Assembly (NCBI RefSeq): GCF_009299505.1
Contig: NZ_WBSM01000001.1
Span: 558,001 to 622,000, forward strand
DNA: 64,000 nt
DNA from: Bifidobacterium ramosum
GTDB taxonomy: Bacteria > Actinomycetota > Actinomycetes > Actinomycetales > Bifidobacteriaceae
Direction: 5' to 3'
The notes beneath the pieces were generated by a model, which had not been told where the DNA came from, searched no databases, and saw only the letters and a list, made by a program, of their open reading frames with translations. Position numbers and translations under genes: made by a program. Below, one piece after another: positions 37,231 through 46,011 of this stretch (position 1 is the first letter of the stretch; the number at the start of each line of letters is the position of its first letter).

Positions 37231-37396
37231 GCAAGGATTTCGGGAAAACATCCCTATGCTCCCGAATTTCTTGCACTGAGCGATCCGCAGTGCAAGAAAT
37301 TCGGGAAATCAGCCCAGTCGTCCCGAATTCCTTGCACTGACCGATGCTCACCGCAAGGATTTCGGGACGATCGGCATCTTTCCCCGAATTTCTTGC
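37231..37396. repeat. palindrome array 1, three units with 61-nt period
   Basis: Three units start at 37231, 37292 and 37353. Each has a 14-bp arm like GCAAGGATTTCGGG, a 16-nt variable centre and the inverse arm CCCGAATTTCTTGC; 17-nt variable spacers separate units. The period is exactly 61 nt. The same family forms a second array at 45711. No gene is seen between 37151 and 37411. Confidence 0.85.
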
Positions 37397-37411
37397 GTCC
37401 GAAGGTGATGC

Positions 37412-37856
37412 GCGAGACAACTGCGGATTATTCATTTGACGTGACGTTGGCGTTAATCATATGGCCGTTCGTTTTTCCTTATCGAGGATTACGCGGTAGC
37501 GGCATTCAGATACGCATGACGGCACTCACGTCAACGGGTTGACGCAGGGTAGCTTTCAAAGCCAGTCCTGCGGGGATGTGGAAGTGAGACCGGGTCCCGC
37601 GATTCACGGGACCCGGTCTTCACGTACCCATACGGTTCAAGCTGCTCATTGACCAATCTGTCACAACACGGTGCATGCATTCGGCCGTCACCTGCGCCAA
37701 AAGCATCTGGCCATGATCCGTATCCGATGCGCGTGCCCTCGCTCGCGCCGGAAGATGATCGCCGACGTCGTATGTCGTCTTTGGATGACAAAGGCTCCTC
37801 CGACTGGCGCGATTTTTCGCGGTCGATCATCATGGAGGAATGAAACGCAGCAATAC
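37412..37856. repeat. tandem duplication, copy 1
   Basis: About 445 bp that begin GCGAGACAACTGCGG and end with a strong ribosome site and ATGAAACGCAGCAATACG at 37840, the exact start of the DsbA-like gene at 39676. The gene start is cut off after six codons, where copy 2 begins. A near-perfect stem (37586-37599 with 37607-37620) reads as a terminator-like hairpin. The stretch holds no intact gene. Confidence 0.75.
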
Positions 37857-38184
37857 GCGAGGCAACTGCGGTGAACCATCCACTTACCGGGACACTAGTG
37901 TTGATCCTACGGCTGCTTGTCTTCCTGATCATGGGTTATGCGGCGACATCCAGACGTGCATGTCGTCGGTAGTTGGCATGACGTATTCACGTCAGAGGGC
38001 TAATATAAGATGACTGTTAGAGCCAGCCCTGCGGGGATATGGAAGTTGAGACCGGTGCTCCCGTGATTCACGGGACCCAGTCTTCGCGATCTATACGGTT
38101 CCTGTTCATTGATAAATCTGTCACAACACGGTGCATGTATTCGGTCACCACTTGCACCAAGGCATCTAGTGGTGATCCGAATCC
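37857..38184. repeat. tandem duplication, copy 2, left part
   Basis: Diverged copy of the preceding unit, beginning GCGAGGCAACTGCGG. Matching blocks include GCCAGCCCTGCGGGGAT, ATTCACGGGACCC and CTGTCACAACACGGTGCATG. The hairpin of copy 1 is imperfect here. An IS element interrupts the copy at 38185; it resumes at 39562. Confidence 0.75.
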
Positions 38185-38192
38185 AATGTGCG

Positions 38193-39561
38193 GGGTTAAG
38201 TAAAGGAACGTGGGTCTTATCCGCGCGTGTCATCGCGTGGCGTGGATTATTTTGAGCGTCCTGCCCATCCTTTTCTGATGCCGAATCCGTTCTCGTAGGC
38301 GTCGATGCCGGCGGCCGGCAGTTGCACCGCGGCCAGGGTGCCGGGCGTCGGTCCGTCGTCCTCGACCGGTTCCTTTCCGACCGTCTTCCAGTGCGCGGGG
38401 GTGACGAACGATTCCGGGTCGGGACGCTCCGCGAGCATGTATATCGTCCATTCGCAGCAGCGTTTCAGTGTTTTTCGGATAGACCGCGATGATGGCCGAG
38501 CGTGCGTTTGACGACGGCGTTGACGCCGCCCTCCAACTGGTTCGTGGTCGACGGCAGCGAATCGCCGTCCCTGACGATGTCGGGGTCGCGGAACGCGAAC
38601 AGCATCCCATCCCGGTTGAGTTTGACCAGCCGGAAGTAGGCGCGGCGCAGGCGTTCGTGCGTCCACCACCACTTGCGGCCCCTCGCGTGCTCGGGGTCCT
38701 GCCTGGCGTCGGTCTTCTCCTTGAGGTGGTCGCCGTGCTCCGTATGCCATTCATTGAGTTCGGCGAGCCAGATGGCCGCCCCGTCCGAGGTCTTCACCTT
38801 GACGAGCTTGCGGGCGAGCTTGAGCAGCGTCTTTCCCGCTTCGCTCTTGGGTTTGTTCGTCAGGTCGGCTCGCGTGTTGCGCAGCACGTGCACGAGGCAG
38901 CGCTGCACGGCGACGCCCTTCCACCGGGTCTCGGCGGCCGCCAGACACCCCTGTCCGCCGTCGCACACCAGCAGTCCCGGACGCTTCACCCGTTTGAACA
39001 GCTGCGGGTATGCCGGCTTCGTCTCCGCGGAGCACCACTGCCACTTCACGGGCCGCCCGTCATCACCGGTCAGGACCAGCAGGCACCAGCCGTACGGCAC
39101 GTACGTGCCGTCGGCCATCACGTACCGGTGGGAACGGGAGACGCCCGGCATCCCCGGCTCCACGTTCCAGCACCACGCGGTCCTGGCCGCGAACGTCTGC
39201 CGCGTGATCCCAAACATCGCCGCGGCCTCGCTCATGGACCGCTTGCCCGTGACCCACGCGATGAACGCGCGGAACTCCGCCATGCGCGTCCGATCCTCCC
39301 GCCTCATGGTCGAGCTCAGGCGGCATGCATCGCACTTCCATCGTTGGGTACCGGCCTTCGTGAGCCCCTTCTTGCGCATCGGCATACCGCACAACGGGCA
39401 CTTCCTCGCCTTTGAAGACTTGTTCCTGCTCATGGAACAAGCCAACACGAAAAGTCAAGCACCCTGCCGGATTAACGCCCGGACCGTTAATCACACCCCG
39501 ACACGCAAGACAGGAGAACACCTCACCCCGGATTTAAGACCCACGTTTCTTTACTTAACCC
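38193..39561 (-). mobile_element. IS1249-like insertion sequence (IS256 family), 1369 bp
   Basis: The ends are 26-bp inverted repeats with one mismatch (GGGTTAAGTAAAG at the left, its complement at the right). The element is flanked by an intact 8-bp target duplication AATGTGCG (38185-38192 and 39562-39569). It carries one transposase gene, now frameshifted. It sits inside copy 2 of the tandem duplication, upstream of the DsbA-like gene. Confidence 0.93.
38247..39433 (-). pseudogene. IS1249-type transposase, frameshifted near the C-terminus
   Basis: From ATG 39433 the first frame encodes a zinc ribbon (CPLCGMPMRKKGLT, RWKCDACRL), a helix-turn-helix and the DDE catalytic core: Asp in VMADGTYVPYG, Asp in LLVCDGGQG, Glu in TTNQLEGGVNAVVKR. 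It ends early at GLSEKH. The expected continuation LKRCCEWTIYMLAERPDPES lies in another frame and runs to TAA 38247. One missing base near the five A's at 38472-38476 explains the break; ribosomal slippage there is an alternative. The catalytic triad is upstream of the break. Confidence 0.85.
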
Positions 39562-39694
39562 AATGTGCGCGCCTTCACTTACGCCGGAGGGTGATCGCAG
39601 ACGTCTCATGTCGTCTTTGGATGACAAATGCTCCTTCGATTGGCGCGATTTTTCGCGGTCGATCATTATGGAGGAATGAAACGCAGCAATACGC
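39562..39694. repeat. tandem duplication, copy 2, right part with promoter of DsbA-like gene
   Basis: Continues copy 2 after the IS. It matches 37727-37856 closely, including TGTCGTCTTTGGATGACAAA, GGCGCGATTTTTCGCGG and ATGGAGGAATGAAACGCAGC. It ends in the first codons of the DsbA-like gene. The IS therefore separates this leader from whatever lay upstream in the copy. Confidence 0.75.
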
Positions 39695-40563
39695 AACAGC
39701 AAGATTCTCGAAACGATACGGCGGTTTCGGCGGTGGAACGCCGTCAGCAAACCATCATCGGAATACTGACCGTCGCGATCATCGCCGTCCTGCTGGTCGT
39801 GGGCGGCGTTGCCTTGTATCGCAGCATGGCGGCCAATCGCTCCGCGACGATGGACGCCCCGCAATCGGAACAGGCCGCGCGTGACGCCCTGCGTAAGATC
39901 AAAGTCAAGCCGTCGTTCGCGGATGATCAGGGCGGCATTCTGCTCTCCAAGAACGGGTACGGCAACAAGGTCGATGGCGTGCCGACCGTCGGCATGTATC
40001 TGGAACCGTTGTGTCCGGGGTGTGCGCTGGTGAGCCGCACGCTTGATCCGACGATCATGAGCATGCTGGATGCGGGGCAGATCAATCTCGACCTGCATTT
40101 CATGACGTTCCAAGACTACAAAAGCAGCGACGAGTATTCGACCCGCGCGTTCAACGCGGCCGTCACGATCGTACAACGGGACCCGAATCCGGACCATCTG
40201 CTCGGGTATCTGATGAACATTTACCGCGAGGACTTCCAGCCCGGCGAACTCGGCGAATACCGCAGCGTGACCGACGACCAGCTCAAACAGCAGGCGCTTA
40301 ACGCCGGCGTGGACAGCGCGACGGCGGATGCGGCGTTCGACGGTCAATACCGGTACCGGACATGGCTGAAGGCGGCGGACGACTACACGATCCTCCGGCC
40401 GGAACTCTACGCGCCGGGCAAGAACGGCTTCTCCACGCCCACCGTCACCATCAACGATCGTCGCTGGCAAATGGACGGCAACGATCTGAAAGGCAGTTTC
40501 CTCACCGCCATCGGCCTGGACGAGAACCAGGTCGGCGATCCTGCCGTCACACCGAAAAACTGA
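39676..40563 (+). CDS. membrane-anchored DsbA/thioredoxin-like protein
   Basis: 295 residues: a polar N-terminus, one membrane helix (about 27-48) and an extracytoplasmic thioredoxin-fold domain with the redox motif CPGC (in LEPLCPGCALVSR) and the cis-Pro segment STPTVTIND. A helical insertion (FNAAVTIVQRDPNPDHLLGY and following) is typical of DsbA. It probably oxidises or isomerises disulfides of secreted proteins. GGAGG lies only one nt before ATG 39676, an unusually short gap; a longer frame from 39628 exists but crosses the duplicated leader. The stop codon was duplicated by the element inserted at 40565. Confidence 0.8.
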   Translation: MKRSNTQQQDSRNDTAVSAVERRQQTIIGILTVAIIAVLLVVGGVALYRSMAANRSATMDAPQSEQAARDALRKIKVKPSFADDQGGILLSKNGYGNKVDGVPTVGMYLEPLCPGCALVSRTLDPTIMSMLDAGQINLDLHFMTFQDYKSSDEYSTRAFNAAVTIVQRDPNPDHLLGYLMNIYREDFQPGELGEYRSVTDDQLKQQALNAGVDSATADAAFDGQYRYRTWLKAADDYTILRPELYAPGKNGFSTPTVTINDRRWQMDGNDLKGSFLTAIGLDENQVGDPAVTPKN

Positions 40564-40564
40564 T

Positions 40565-41257
40565 GGCTTTGTTAAACCAGCTTTGACATAGGGAAAAACA
40601 AGCCAAAACCACAACAGTTCACAACCCCAAGAGAACACCGACTCCACGTCACCATCAATGACGGGATACGCGACGATGAGCAACATGCCGGTCCGCGACA
40701 CGGGAGACCACGCCGACCATCAGCATGACGGTCGAGGCCATCAGCATGACGGCCGCGGCCATCGCGAACAATCCCGCGACGGCGAACAGCACCTCCGATA
40801 ACGGCCCCGGCCCCACACCGCACGGGTGCATCCATCCGTCGCAGCCATTCGGATATTCGGCGGAGATCGACGGGTAATCGGCGGTCACATCACTGAGCAT
40901 CAGCAGCAGCATGGCCGACCATCCCAACACCGGAGCCGAACCCAGCGCGCCGGCTCCGATCCATCCGCAGCGCAGCAGCCAGCGGAGCAGCACGGTCAAC
41001 GCCACGGAGACGAGCGCACAGCCGACGAACCACGGCAACAGGTCCAGAACGACATCCATATGGTCATTGTCCCTCCACACCACATCCGATGCCATCATGA
41101 CGCGGCAACGTGCACGGTCCCATCACCCGGCCATGGACGGCGGAACCGCCCCGTCGCCGGCCGCGTCCGCCGCGCACATCCCAGACATCGTGACGATCGG
41201 ACCCGGAATGGTGACATCGGCCATTTTTCCCTATGTCAAAACTGGTTTAACAGAGCC
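40565..41257. mobile_element. 693-bp inverted-repeat element with passenger gene, ISL3-like ends
   Basis: 34-bp terminal inverted repeats (40565-40598 and 41224-41257; two mismatches) beginning GGCTYTGTTAAACCAG, and an intact 8-bp target duplication AAACTGAT (40557-40564 and 41258-41265). No transposase is inside; one small membrane-protein gene is. GGCT ends plus an 8-bp duplication fit ISL3-type transposition, so it is probably a non-autonomous element mobilised in trans. Confidence 0.85.
40655..41059 (-). CDS. membrane protein carried by the inverted-repeat element
   Basis: 134 residues with four probable helices (about 8-28, 40-58, 90-110, 112-128) and an extracytoplasmic loop with YPSISAEYPNGCDGWMHPCG, whose two Cys could form a disulfide. 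GGAGGG lies 11 nt before ATG 41059; a start 13 residues upstream is possible. I do not recognise a family. Its presence as the only gene of a mobile element is unusual. Confidence 0.55.
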   Translation of the reverse strand: MDVVLDLLPWFVGCALVSVALTVLLRWLLRCGWIGAGALGSAPVLGWSAMLLLMLSDVTADYPSISAEYPNGCDGWMHPCGVGPGPLSEVLFAVAGLFAMAAAVMLMASTVMLMVGVVSRVADRHVAHRRVSRH

Positions 41258-41312
41258 AAACTGATTGCGCACACGGTAACGTTTGAGTCGCGACATTTGG
41301 AATCGATTCATA

Positions 41313-42615
41313 CTACCGTGTGAGGTTTCTCCTGATTGCGCGTAACGCGTCGGCGCATTGCATGACCAACGGCGGCACCAGTGGCAGGAAGTATCGGCTG
41401 TTGATGCCGACGACGCCGGCTTGTCCGGTCAGCGTGAACTGCGTCCATATCGCCGCGTACACCAGCGTCACGCATCCCATGATCGCCGTCCACGACATCA
41501 GCCAGAACAGCAGTCGCTGCCGATCGTGTCTCCAGACGATGACGGTCATCATCAAAGCCGCAACGGTAAGCGTCCAGAACAGGAACAATAGTGGCGGCTC
41601 CCACCATGACCATCCCTGCAAACGGACGATACTGGAGAACATCCGCGGCAGGAACCCGTGCGGAGCGGCCAGCAGTTCCCGTTGTCGTCGCAGCACCTCG
41701 TCGTACGGGACGCGTGACGGGTTCGTGGCGAACCCGGTTCCGAACTTCAACCATGCTAGCAACAACATAACCGACAACACGCATCCGGTGACGAGGATGA
41801 GCCGTGAACGCATGGGCATGCGATGATGGGCGATCATCGGCAGCAACGCCATGAGCAGGCACAGCGCATACGCGAACTTCGACAACGCCAACACTCCGGT
41901 CACACCGATCAGCAGCACGCAATCACCGGTGCCGAGCCGATCGGTTTGCAGGCATCGGACCAGCATGCAGGCCAATAGCAGGGACAACGCGACCACCGTC
42001 GAGTCAGGAGAAAACATGAACGAGTCAGGCAACGCCAGACACACGGACAGCAGCTCGGCCAACAGTCGAAACCAGCGCGACGAAGGACTCCCCGGCCAGC
42101 ACACGCAGGCCGATCCACACCGCCGTGAGATAGACGGCCAACTGGAACGCTTCGGCGAGATAGAACCGCCATGCCACGTCCAATCGCAGCAGCCGGCCGA
42201 CCGCGAAGGCGGCCAATTGCGGCAGGTACGCGATCGGCGGATACACGGCGGTATTGTCGAACGGCACCTCGCTGCGCCGCCCGTCATGAACGGTGATGGA
42301 TGCGGCGTCCACCAAGCCGGACACGTAATGACGGTCGTTGGCCAGCGAGAACGCGACCACGTCGTCATCGACCCAGCCGCCCGTGTTGTGCGCCGCGTCG
42401 GGATGATAGTCGGACGTCGCCCGTACCGGCCGGGCGATCACGTCGCCGTTGAGCATCGCATCCACCCGGTACACGTGCGCCCACACGTCCGGCGTCGACC
42501 CCGGAGGCACCATCGCGATGCCCAGCATCCCGCACAACAACACCAACACCAGCACGACGACCGACGTTCGACCTTGACGCGACCGGCCATCGTGGCCATT
42601 CGGATACGGACTCAT
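41313..42615 (-). pseudogene. DUF2142-like membrane protein, frameshifted
   Basis: The first frame (from about 42615) has a membrane helix and VPPGSTPDVWAHVYRVDAML, the usual extracytoplasmic start of DUF2142 proteins, then breaks off after ESFVALVSTVG. The rest (LLAELLSVCLALPDSFMFSP onward, about ten helices, ending at TAG 41313) lies in another frame. A one-base change near 42065 explains it. The intact protein would be about 430 residues and is often near envelope polysaccharide genes. It appears inactive here. Confidence 0.75.
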
Positions 42616-42811
42616 GACAAACCACCACAGGATTCCGCGACCGGCACCATGCCGGACAGACAGCATCCATGATGACCACACGCCGACGATTCACGCCAAT
42701 CAACGCGGAATCCGTCAACCAAAGACGACAGCGGACAACGAGAACGCGGTAATCCGGCCGGCCGAGTGTAAGGTGATCCACATCGCAATAAGGGAGTAAG
42801 GAGGCGACTAT

Positions 42812-43333
42812 ATGCAGTTGATCGAGACCTGGCTGGCGGACCCGGAGCGCACGTTCGACCTGTTCGCGAAGTTTCCGGCGGAGGAGACGGGATTCGAGAA
42901 CCTTGCGGTCGGCATGAGCCGCGAGCGGTTCGCCGCCTATGTGCAGGGTCTGCGCGACGAGGCGTTGGGTATCGGCTTGCCGGACGGTTGGGTGCCGGCC
43001 ACCAAATACATCCTCGTCAACGACGAGGGCAAATACGTGGGCATCTTCAACCTGCGCCACCGGCTCACCGACTTTCTACGTGAAGGCCCGGGACACATCG
43101 GCTACGGCATCGCCCGCGAATACCGCGGCCATGGCTATGCGACCGCCGGGCTAAAACTCACGCTTGCCAAGGCGCGCGAACTCGGCATCAGGGAGGCATA
43201 CCTGTGCGTGCACAAGGACAATCCCGCGAGCCTCGCGGTGCAGCGACACTGCGGCGCGCGCATCGACCATGAGGACGAACGGGAATACTACACGCGCATC
43301 GACACAGGCATAGGATCGATGCGTGATGAGTGA
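42812..43333 (+). CDS. GNAT acetyltransferase
   Basis: 173 residues. The acetyl-CoA loop is GYGIAREYRGHGYATAGLKL, followed by REAYLCVHKDNPASLAVQRH and CGA, a typical GNAT end. The N-terminal half (FPAEETGFENLAVGM, LPDGWVPATKYIL) resembles the YcdJ/predicted-acetyltransferase group. GGAGG precedes the ATG. The next gene starts within its last codons, so the three genes 42812-44298 form one operon. Confidence 0.82.
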   Translation: MQLIETWLADPERTFDLFAKFPAEETGFENLAVGMSRERFAAYVQGLRDEALGIGLPDGWVPATKYILVNDEGKYVGIFNLRHRLTDFLREGPGHIGYGIAREYRGHGYATAGLKLTLAKARELGIREAYLCVHKDNPASLAVQRHCGARIDHEDEREYYTRIDTGIGSMRDE

Positions 43334-43808
43334 CGACGTAACAAAGCCGAGTTTGCCTTTGCCGTCGGGATACGTGGATCTGCCGAAGGTCGAATTCATG
43401 GAACCCGGACCGGAACGCGACCGGCTGATAGAAATGATCCTCGAGGGCACGAAGACCGCAACCGCCGCACTGCTGATCGACTATACGGAATGTGACGAAC
43501 CGCTGCCTCACATTGGGAATCGTTCCATACTGGTTGATTCCGACGAGCACGGTGTGGCGGTGTTGATTACTACCGACGTCTCCGTCGTCCGACTGGCTGA
43601 CATCACCGACAGCCACGCGTTGGCCGAAGGCGAAGGCGACACGAGCGCGGTACAATGGCGGCACACGCATGAGGCATACTGGAATTCGGCCGAATACCGT
43701 TCCTGCTTCGCCGACCCGACGTTCCCGATCAACGACGATACGCTCGTCGTGCTCGAACGGTTCAAAGTCACGGAACGGCTCCGGAAGAACGCCGGGAAGG
43801 AAGCATGA
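43326..43808 (+). CDS. ASCH domain protein
   Basis: 160 residues with an ASCH fold: IEMILEGTKTATAALLIDY (the GxKxxT-type motif), LVDSDEHGVAVLITTDVSV and EGEGDTSAVQWRHTHEAYW. Such proteins bind RNA or modified nucleosides; some are amidohydrolases. Overlaps the preceding GNAT by 8 nt and is followed by a second GNAT 1 nt later. A GTG three nt upstream could also start it. Confidence 0.82.
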   Translation: MSDDVTKPSLPLPSGYVDLPKVEFMEPGPERDRLIEMILEGTKTATAALLIDYTECDEPLPHIGNRSILVDSDEHGVAVLITTDVSVVRLADITDSHALAEGEGDTSAVQWRHTHEAYWNSAEYRSCFADPTFPINDDTLVVLERFKVTERLRKNAGKEA

Positions 43809-43809
43809 C

Positions 43810-44298
43810 ATGACGATTCGCATCGCCCCGATCGAACCCCGATGGTTCGAGGAGAAGGCTCGAGTGCAGTCGCGCACGTGGCGGGAGCTCAATCAGGGGC
43901 ATATCCCGCAGGAGATCGTGGACGCCATCACCCCGCAGTTCGCATTGAAGATCACTGAGGCCCACGCCAAGGACCCTAATCAGGTCGTGCTGGTGGCGAT
44001 TGACGACGATCATGTGATCGGATTCGCGGAACTGCTGCGTACGCCGCGCCCGCCGGTCAACCGTCCCGAGGCGGCGGAACTGGCCTCGCTATACGTGTTG
44101 GCCGACCGACACCGGCAAGGAGCCGGACGCATGCTCGTCGAGGCCGGCAAACAGGCCATCGGCAACGACCGGCTCGCGTTGTGGGTCGCCGGATTCAACG
44201 ACAACGCGCAAGACTTCTACCGGCATATCGGCTTCCACGAGACCGGCCGCACCCAGACCGAGGACATGGGGCCGGAACTCGAAATGATCAACTACTGA
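43810..44298 (+). CDS. GNAT acetyltransferase
   Basis: 162 residues. MTIRIAPIEPRWFEEKARVQ opens the domain; the acetyl-CoA site is SLYVLADRHRQGAGRMLVEA and the end is NDNAQDFYRHIGFHETGRT. It starts 1 nt after the ASCH gene. A remnant of a homologue lies at 23467-23577. Substrate unknown. Confidence 0.83.
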   Translation: MTIRIAPIEPRWFEEKARVQSRTWRELNQGHIPQEIVDAITPQFALKITEAHAKDPNQVVLVAIDDDHVIGFAELLRTPRPPVNRPEAAELASLYVLADRHRQGAGRMLVEAGKQAIGNDRLALWVAGFNDNAQDFYRHIGFHETGRTQTEDMGPELEMINY

Positions 44299-44311
44299 GC
44301 ATCACTGGAAC

Positions 44312-45034
44312 CTACGCGCGACCTTCGTAAAGATAGAACGTTTCCGTGGCGTCGCCGCGCAAGGTCAAACGTCGTTCGCGCAGCCGGGCCAGTCCGCGAT
44401 GCTCGTAGAAGCCGACGTTGCAGCTCGTGTCGGTGAACAGGAAGTACCAATCCACACCGGCGTCGTGGAACCGGCGCATCGCATGGTCGAACAGCGCACG
44501 GCCCACACCGCATCCGCGCACGGTCTCATCGACCAGCAGCAACGTCACCTCCGCATCGAAACGCGGGCGCAACCCCTGCAGCAGTCGTGCGTCGACGCGC
44601 ACCAACGACAGCATCTCACGCAGTCCATGTCGTCCCTCCGCGGTCAACAGCAGTGGCATCGCCAGTTCGATGACATGCCGACGATGCCACCGGGACCTGT
44701 GCACGTGACGTACATGACGTATATGCGGACACGGCTTGCGCACGTCACGCAGTGCGTACGACTCCCCCGCTGGAGATTCAGGTCTACTTCCACGCCCGTC
44801 GATGCCACGCCGGTCGATGCGCGTCGCGATGATGCCGACCACCGCGCCGCCCTGTTGTGCGACGACGGCATCATTCGAGCAGTCCAGACTGTGATGCAGG
44901 TCGATCATGGCGAGTCTGCGAGCGCATGCCAGGCTCATGTGGGGATCGTTGTACCACATGCGGCGCAGCATGCCGGCGATCGCGGGGTAATCGTCGCGTC
45001 GCAGTGGGCGTAGCGTGAGAGCGTCATCGTTCAT
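44312..45034 (-). CDS. GNAT acetyltransferase with inserted segment
   Basis: 240 residues. LTLRPLRRDDYPAIAGMLRR opens the domain and the acetyl-CoA site is LLLVDETVRGCGVGRALFDH; the end has TSCNVGFYEHRGLARL. A basic, His/Arg-rich stretch of about 50 residues (around PCPHIRHVRHVHRSRWHRRH) separates the halves and is unusual. Convergent with the preceding operon. Confidence 0.78.
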   Translation of the reverse strand: MNDDALTLRPLRRDDYPAIAGMLRRMWYNDPHMSLACARRLAMIDLHHSLDCSNDAVVAQQGGAVVGIIATRIDRRGIDGRGSRPESPAGESYALRDVRKPCPHIRHVRHVHRSRWHRRHVIELAMPLLLTAEGRHGLREMLSLVRVDARLLQGLRPRFDAEVTLLLVDETVRGCGVGRALFDHAMRRFHDAGVDWYFLFTDTSCNVGFYEHRGLARLRERRLTLRGDATETFYLYEGRA

Positions 45035-45134
45035 GGTTCACCGTCCGCGGGTAGGAGGCAACAGGCTGGTACGATGCAGTGTACATGCCACACAACGCAT
45101 CTGTGACACTTGCATCCGTAGGAAAGGAACGACC

Positions 45135-45551
45135 ATGCAGCAGCCGATCATGACCGACGAACGATTCCTGAGCCGGCCATCCGAACCGGCGACCGAAGCC
45201 GATCTGGGCGTGGCCGTCGATTTGGCGGATACGTTGGCCGCGCATGCCGACTCGTGCGTGGGTATGGCGGCGAACATGATCGGCGTGTCCAAGCGGATCA
45301 TCGTGTTCGCGGACGAAGCGACCGGACGGAACATGATCATGGTCAATCCGCGGATCGTCGAGCGGTCGGGCGAATACGAGACCGAGGAGGGCTGTCTGTC
45401 GTTGACCGGCGTGCGTAAGACAATCCGGTACGAGCGGATCACCGTCACGTATTGCACGCGCCGGTTCCGTGAGGTCACCGCCGTGTTTGAGGGGTTCACC
45501 GCGCAGATCATCCAGCATGAGATCGACCATTGCAACGGCATCCTGATCTGA
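45135..45551 (+). CDS. def: peptide deformylase
   Basis: 138 residues. It removes the formyl group from nascent proteins. The three family motifs are CVGMAANMIG (motif 1, with N in place of the usual Q), EEGCLS (metal Cys) and QHEIDHCNG (catalytic Glu, two metal His). It is shorter than housekeeping PDFs and lacks the C-terminal extension, like the secondary type found in Gram-positives. GGAAAGGA before ATG 45135 sets the start. The change in motif 1 may affect activity. Confidence 0.85.
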   Translation: MQQPIMTDERFLSRPSEPATEADLGVAVDLADTLAAHADSCVGMAANMIGVSKRIIVFADEATGRNMIMVNPRIVERSGEYETEEGCLSLTGVRKTIRYERITVTYCTRRFREVTAVFEGFTAQIIQHEIDHCNGILI

Positions 45552-45710
45552 GCCGATCCTGCGTCGGCACCGTATCGGTCTAATCAGTTCAGCATCAGCC
45601 CCTGCGCCCCCTAGTACTGGACTTTCGCCGATATTCAGTCATTACCGTGTAGAACGTCGGCGCTGACCGGTCTTCCGGTGCCGTCGACTGGCCCCGCGGG
45701 TTTGCCGAGC

Positions 45711-45907
45711 GTACGAAAATCGGGAAAAGAACGGCATCGTCCCGAATTTCTTGCACTGACGGTTCCCCAGTGCGGGAAATTCGGGAAATCGGCGGCGTGT
45801 TCCCGAATTTCCTGCGCTGCCGTCGTCTCAGTGCAAGTATTTCGGGATGATGCGGCTGATTTCCCGAATTTCACGCGCTGAGTCACTGTCATCGCAAGGT
45901 TTTCGGG
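45711..45907. repeat. palindrome array 2, four arms with 61-nt period
   Basis: Left arms start at 45711, 45772, 45833 and 45894, exactly 61 nt apart; inverse arms (CCCGAATTTCTTGC and variants) at 45741, 45802 and 45863. Centres (16 nt) and spacers (17 nt) vary. Same family as array 1 at 37231 but more decayed. From 45552 to 46011 I see no gene; the rest of the stretch holds nothing I recognise. Confidence 0.85.
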
Positions 45908-46011
45908 AACCAAGCGTCTGCAACTTCCACATCAACGTTGTGCCCAGTTCGTCAGCCGAGTTCGCCACATATTGCCAACGATACGGGACTGTGCCCCGGC
46001 ATCCGACACGG

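Noticed and set aside
37137-37435. Minus-strand open frame across array 1, and similar frames across array 2
   Set aside because: Their translations are only repeats of the palindrome arms in different frames; no ribosome site.
38466-38478. Programmed -1 frameshift in the transposase
   Set aside because: The five A's could allow slippage, but inserting one base gives SEKHLKRCC, which I believe is closer to family sequences, and the downstream frame would lose residues otherwise. Mutation is simpler; not excluded.
37231-45907. The 61-nt arrays as CRISPR arrays
   Set aside because: Arms alternate in orientation, intervals are 16-17 nt, arms vary, and there are no cas genes. They do not meet the pattern of direct repeats with 26-40 nt spacers.
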